Assembly: GCA_012513545.1 (NCBI GenBank)
Contig: JAAZCB010000465.1
Span: 1 to 8,805 of the forward strand
Reading direction: 5' to 3'
DNA length: 8,805 nucleotides
Origin: Clostridiaceae bacterium
GTDB lineage: Bacteria > Bacillota_A > Clostridia > Acetivibrionales > Acetivibrionaceae
This document shows positions 6,371-8,805 of this stretch, one piece after another. Made by a program: the position numbers and the translations under genes. Numbering within the stretch: the first letter of the stretch is position 1; each line of letters starts with the position of its first letter. The notes beneath the pieces are model-generated. The model saw nothing but the letters and a program-made list of their open reading frames with translations. It was not told the origin of the DNA and did not search any database.

Positions 6371-6456
6371 TTATTTGTTTTATTAGTACTTAAAAATTAA
6401 TATAAACAACATTTTTCAGCTAAACTTTTTCTATAAAAGAAATTCAGGCTCTTAAC

Positions 6457-6495
6457 GCCGGACTTTGGCAATATATATTATTACAGAAGTCCAGC
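6457..6495 (-). repeat. Hairpin downstream of the flotillin gene
   Basis: GCTGGACTT and AAAGTCCGGC on the minus strand pair over 9 bp including one G-U, around a 21-nt AT-rich loop (arms 6457-6465 and 6487-6495). It begins 38 nt past the flotillin stop. No T-run follows, so it may protect the 3' end or be a weak terminator. Confidence 0.4.
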
Positions 6496-6532
6496 AACAA
6501 TGAGCCATGAATTCTTAGTTGCAGCAGGATAA

Positions 6533-7987
6533 TTATTCCTTATCCGCTTCTTTTCCTCCCTTATCAGCATAATTTTTAATAATCTGATTCAGGTCAATAC
6601 CAGTAATACCCTTCACCGTTTCAGGCAGCTGTGCCATAACATTTGTAATGTCTTTGGTGATCTTGGAAGCACCTGAATCGCCTATCATAATAATCTTTTC
6701 AGTCTTTGAAAGAGGCTGAGCAACAGCTGCTGCTATCTCAGGAAGCTTTTCAATTACCATCTGGGCCATGGCAGCATCATTAAACATCTTGTAAGCTTCT
6801 GCCTTTTTAATCATTGCAGCTGCTTCAGCTTCTCCCTTTGCCTGAATAATTTCAGCTTCTGCAAGACCTGCAGCCCTTATAGCTTCAGCTTTGGCAAGTC
6901 CTTCAGCCTTTATGGCAAATGACTGTCCTTCAGCTTCCTTTGACCTTTTTATGCGCTCTGCCTCAGCATAAACTTCAGTTCTGTACTTGCTTGCATCAGC
7001 ATCAACAAGGGTCTTGAACTTTTCAGCCTCAGCCGGTTTCTTAACAGTGGCTTCAAGCTCTTTCTCCTTCCTCATGATTTCCTGTTCATTAAGTTCTATT
7101 TCCTTCTGCTTCTTGATAATTTCAACCTGTAGCGCTTCCTTTTGTACTTCCTGTTCAACAATATACTTCTTCTTATCATAGGAAAGGTCTGATTCAGCCT
7201 TCTTTTCATTTATTGAAGCCTGATATTCGGCAACCTTCATCTCCTTGTCCCTGTTGGATTCAGCCACTTTGGTTTCTGCAAGGAATTTAGCTGTCTGACC
7301 GGCCTGCATAGCTTCTGCACTCTTTATGTCAGCATCCCTTTTCGCCTCTGCCTGCCCGATCACGGCGTCCCTCTGAACACGTGCGATCTGTGCTTTTCCC
7401 AGGCTCTCCAGGTAACCGTTTTTATCTGCAATCTCCCTTATTGTAAATGAAATTATTCTGAGTCCCATGTTGGCCAGATCACCGGCAGCAAGCTCCTGAA
7501 CCTTTTGCGCAAAAGCATCTCTGTTCTGGTTTATTTCTTCTACTGTTAAATTACCTACTATTGAACGAAGATGTCCTTCAAGTGTTTGAGTTGCAATACG
7601 CCTTATTTCCTCAATCTTGAGACTCAAAAACTGTTCTGCCGCTGTAGCAATAGCCTCCTGGCTTGAATCAATCTTAATCTGCGCAACACCATCAACTGTA
7701 ACCTGTACACCTTGAGAAGTATATGCACTCGAATTTACATCCAAAGGCAAAATCCTTAATGATATTGTTTTAGCTTCTTCAAAAATCGGCCACACAAATG
7801 TTGCTCCGCCCTTTACTATCCTGAAGCCGACGACTTGCCCGTTGGTCATCTTTTTCTTCCTTCCGGATACTATGAGTGCTTCATCCGGTCCTACCTTCAC
7901 ATATCTGCTCACAAATACAGCTATCATAAGAAAAATAAAAAAAACAGCAACTACAGCTACTATTACAGTAACTTGAAATGGACCCAT
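6533..7987 (-). CDS. floT: Flotillin (SPFH/PHB-domain membrane-microdomain scaffold)
   Basis: Flotillins oligomerise at the cytoplasmic membrane, organise fluid or raft-like microdomains and influence secretion, signalling and wall synthesis. This 484-residue protein has an N-terminal membrane segment (about 5-27), an SPFH/PHB domain (about 30-215), a long charged helical region (about 215-400) and a C-terminal segment with IVIxIGDSG-like sequence (KIIMIGDSGASK, 431-442). The helical region includes the Glu-Ala repeats typical of flotillins, densest at 340-400. Size and layout match Bacillus FloT/YuaG (about 509 residues). ATG 7987 is preceded by AAAGGAGGT, with AGGAGG ending 11 nt before it, slightly long spacing. 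It follows the NfeD gene after 78 nt, the conserved nfeD-flotillin order, so the two are probably one transcript. The Bacillus pair is under sigma-W; I see no clear sigma-W promoter here. Confidence 0.95.
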   Translation of the reverse strand: MGPFQVTVIVAVVAVFFIFLMIAVFVSRYVKVGPDEALIVSGRKKKMTNGQVVGFRIVKGGATFVWPIFEEAKTISLRILPLDVNSSAYTSQGVQVTVDGVAQIKIDSSQEAIATAAEQFLSLKIEEIRRIATQTLEGHLRSIVGNLTVEEINQNRDAFAQKVQELAAGDLANMGLRIISFTIREIADKNGYLESLGKAQIARVQRDAVIGQAEAKRDADIKSAEAMQAGQTAKFLAETKVAESNRDKEMKVAEYQASINEKKAESDLSYDKKKYIVEQEVQKEALQVEIIKKQKEIELNEQEIMRKEKELEATVKKPAEAEKFKTLVDADASKYRTEVYAEAERIKRSKEAEGQSFAIKAEGLAKAEAIRAAGLAEAEIIQAKGEAEAAAMIKKAEAYKMFNDAAMAQMVIEKLPEIAAAVAQPLSKTEKIIMIGDSGASKITKDITNVMAQLPETVKGITGIDLNQIIKNYADKGGKEADKE

Positions 7988-8027
7988 AAATCAAACGACC
8001 TCCTTTTATAGATATAAATTTATTAAA

Positions 8028-8049
8028 CTGGATGGTAAATGCTATCCAG
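8028..8049 (-). repeat. Hairpin between the NfeD and flotillin genes
   Basis: CTGGATAG and CCATCCAG on the minus strand pair over 8 bp including one G-U, with a 6-nt loop, then TTTAATAAATTTA. It could be a leaky terminator or mRNA-processing structure that lets the two genes be expressed at different levels. Confidence 0.4.
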
Positions 8050-8065
8050 ATTTAAGCCCTCATTT

Positions 8066-8659
8066 TCAGGGATCTATTTCACTCTCACTACCGGCATCTT
8101 CACCACCGACTACAATATCCTCAAGATTAAACTTTCGTGCCACCACCGCAACATTACTTGTTATTTCCTTTATCATAAGAGTTTCGCCCCTGTCAGCCTT
8201 TTGCCCGTTAAAGCTTCTTGCCGGCAAGCTGTGCCTTTCACCGTTAATAACATACACTATTTCTCCTACTCCGTTTAGCGGTATTGGTGTCAGTACTTCA
8301 ACCTCGATACCTATAAGATCCTCCTGAGAAAATGTTGAATTTGATTGCGAACTATACATAAACTTGACAATTCCAAAAAAAATCGCCGCTCCTACAGCAC
8401 CTGCAAGCCCTACTGAAACCAACGCACTAGCAAGGTCTTCCATGGCAAACCCAACTTTTGCTATTATACCAATGGCACCGAATGCAATAATTGCACTTGA
8501 TAAAACCAGAGGACTGAATGGCGAAGGCAAATCCGCTCCATGGTCTACCTCTGCACCGTGTAAATCAAATCCGTGATCTCCACCATGATGTCCAAATATA
8601 AACGATATTGCGCTGAACAGTATTCCGAAGGTAAAACAGCCAACATAAATGTATAACAA
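8066..8659 (-). CDS. nfeD: NfeD-family membrane protein (YuaF-like), flotillin partner
   Basis: NfeD proteins are encoded beside SPFH proteins and are thought to work with them at the membrane; YuaF partners flotillin in Bacillus. Three membrane segments are visible (about residues 2-22, 50-70 and 77-101), then a soluble C-terminal domain (about 110-175), the OB-fold NfeD domain, with GIEVEVLTPIPLNGVGEIVY. Between the first two helices lies a loop with five His and four Asp in about 20 residues, ending PSPFSP. I start at TTG 8659 because AGGTGA lies 5 nt upstream. The GTG at 8668, three codons earlier, is part of that ribosome site and has none of its own. The protein is 197 residues. It precedes the flotillin gene and is probably co-transcribed with it. 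Confidence 0.88.
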   Translation of the reverse strand: MLYIYVGCFTFGILFSAISFIFGHHGGDHGFDLHGAEVDHGADLPSPFSPLVLSSAIIAFGAIGIIAKVGFAMEDLASALVSVGLAGAVGAAIFFGIVKFMYSSQSNSTFSQEDLIGIEVEVLTPIPLNGVGEIVYVINGERHSLPARSFNGQKADRGETLMIKEITSNVAVVARKFNLEDIVVGGEDAGSESEIDP

Positions 8660-8805
8660 TGATATCACCTCTAATTTATATATACTTGTTTTTATTTCTA
8701 TTGTTTGGGAGAATCTAAAATAATGTTACACAGCAGTCTATAAACAATTGTCCTAAAGCTGAATTGCAGGCTGACATTTAAGCGGAAGTGACATTATCCT
8801 GCTTG
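8660..8805 (-). other. Upstream region of the NfeD gene, weak promoter candidate
   Basis: The AGGTGA ribosome site lies at 8665-8670. TTGTTT (8742-8747) with ATTATT 17 nt downstream (8719-8724) is a poor sigma-A match on the minus strand. I see no TGAAAC/CGTA sigma-W pattern. Near the edge, GCAGG (8766-8770) and CCTGC (8798-8802) flank two direct TGACATT copies (8772-8778, 8789-8795). No gene is seen here. Confidence 0.3.

Noticed and set aside
6987..7181. 64-residue plus-strand frame within the flotillin gene
   Set aside because: Ser/Phe-rich shadow of the Glu/Lys/Ala-rich flotillin coiled coil; no ribosome site.
8039..8278. Plus-strand frames across the NfeD gene (8039-8278 and 8364-8576)
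   Set aside because: Antisense shadows without ribosome sites; the NfeD reading has clear membrane segments and an NfeD domain.

Overview
The window looks like a piece of chromosome from an anaerobic, cellulosome-forming Clostridia of the Acetivibrio (Clostridium) thermocellum type. Evidence: a secreted family 48 glycoside hydrolase ending in a type I dockerin with Ser-Thr recognition pairs, AT-rich intergenic DNA, strong AGGAGG ribosome sites, and a Firmicutes zapA-U32 peptidase neighbourhood. All six recognised genes are on the minus strand, so the biological order is from high to low coordinates. I see no mobile element, CRISPR array, tRNA or rRNA.

Right block (about 8660 to 5705): an NfeD-family membrane protein (8066-8659) is followed 78 nt later by a flotillin (6533-7987). 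This is the bacterial nfeD-floT membrane-microdomain pair (yuaF-yuaG in Bacillus). After a 284-nt AT-rich gap with its own candidate promoter comes a small cytoplasmic helical/zinc-ribbon protein (5766-6248), closed by a strong intrinsic terminator (5705-5749).

Centre (5704 to 2680): a gene-free stretch of about 760 bp leads into a monocistronic GH48 exo-cellulase (2763-4943), which ends at a perfect 20-bp palindromic terminator. The gene-free stretch carries, on the GH48 strand, a CCCCC / A-tract / CGAA arrangement resembling the sigma-I promoters of cellulosome genes. It also holds two sigma-A-like promoters, one with a palindrome embedded in it, and several hairpins. This is the most regulation-rich part of the window.

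Left block (2600 to 1): zapA (2098-2508, GTG start), a compact iPGM/alkaline-phosphatase-superfamily metalloenzyme of unknown substrate (1027-1914), and a U32 peptidase-family protein cut by the window edge (1-987). The last two are 39 nt apart and probably co-transcribed. zapA is separated from them by 183 nt containing a weak terminator-like hairpin.

No wholly new multi-gene system is evident. The best leads are the GH48 upstream control region, the phased A-tract repeat in front of the zinc-ribbon gene, the zinc-ribbon protein beside the flotillin pair, and the small metalloenzyme of unknown function.
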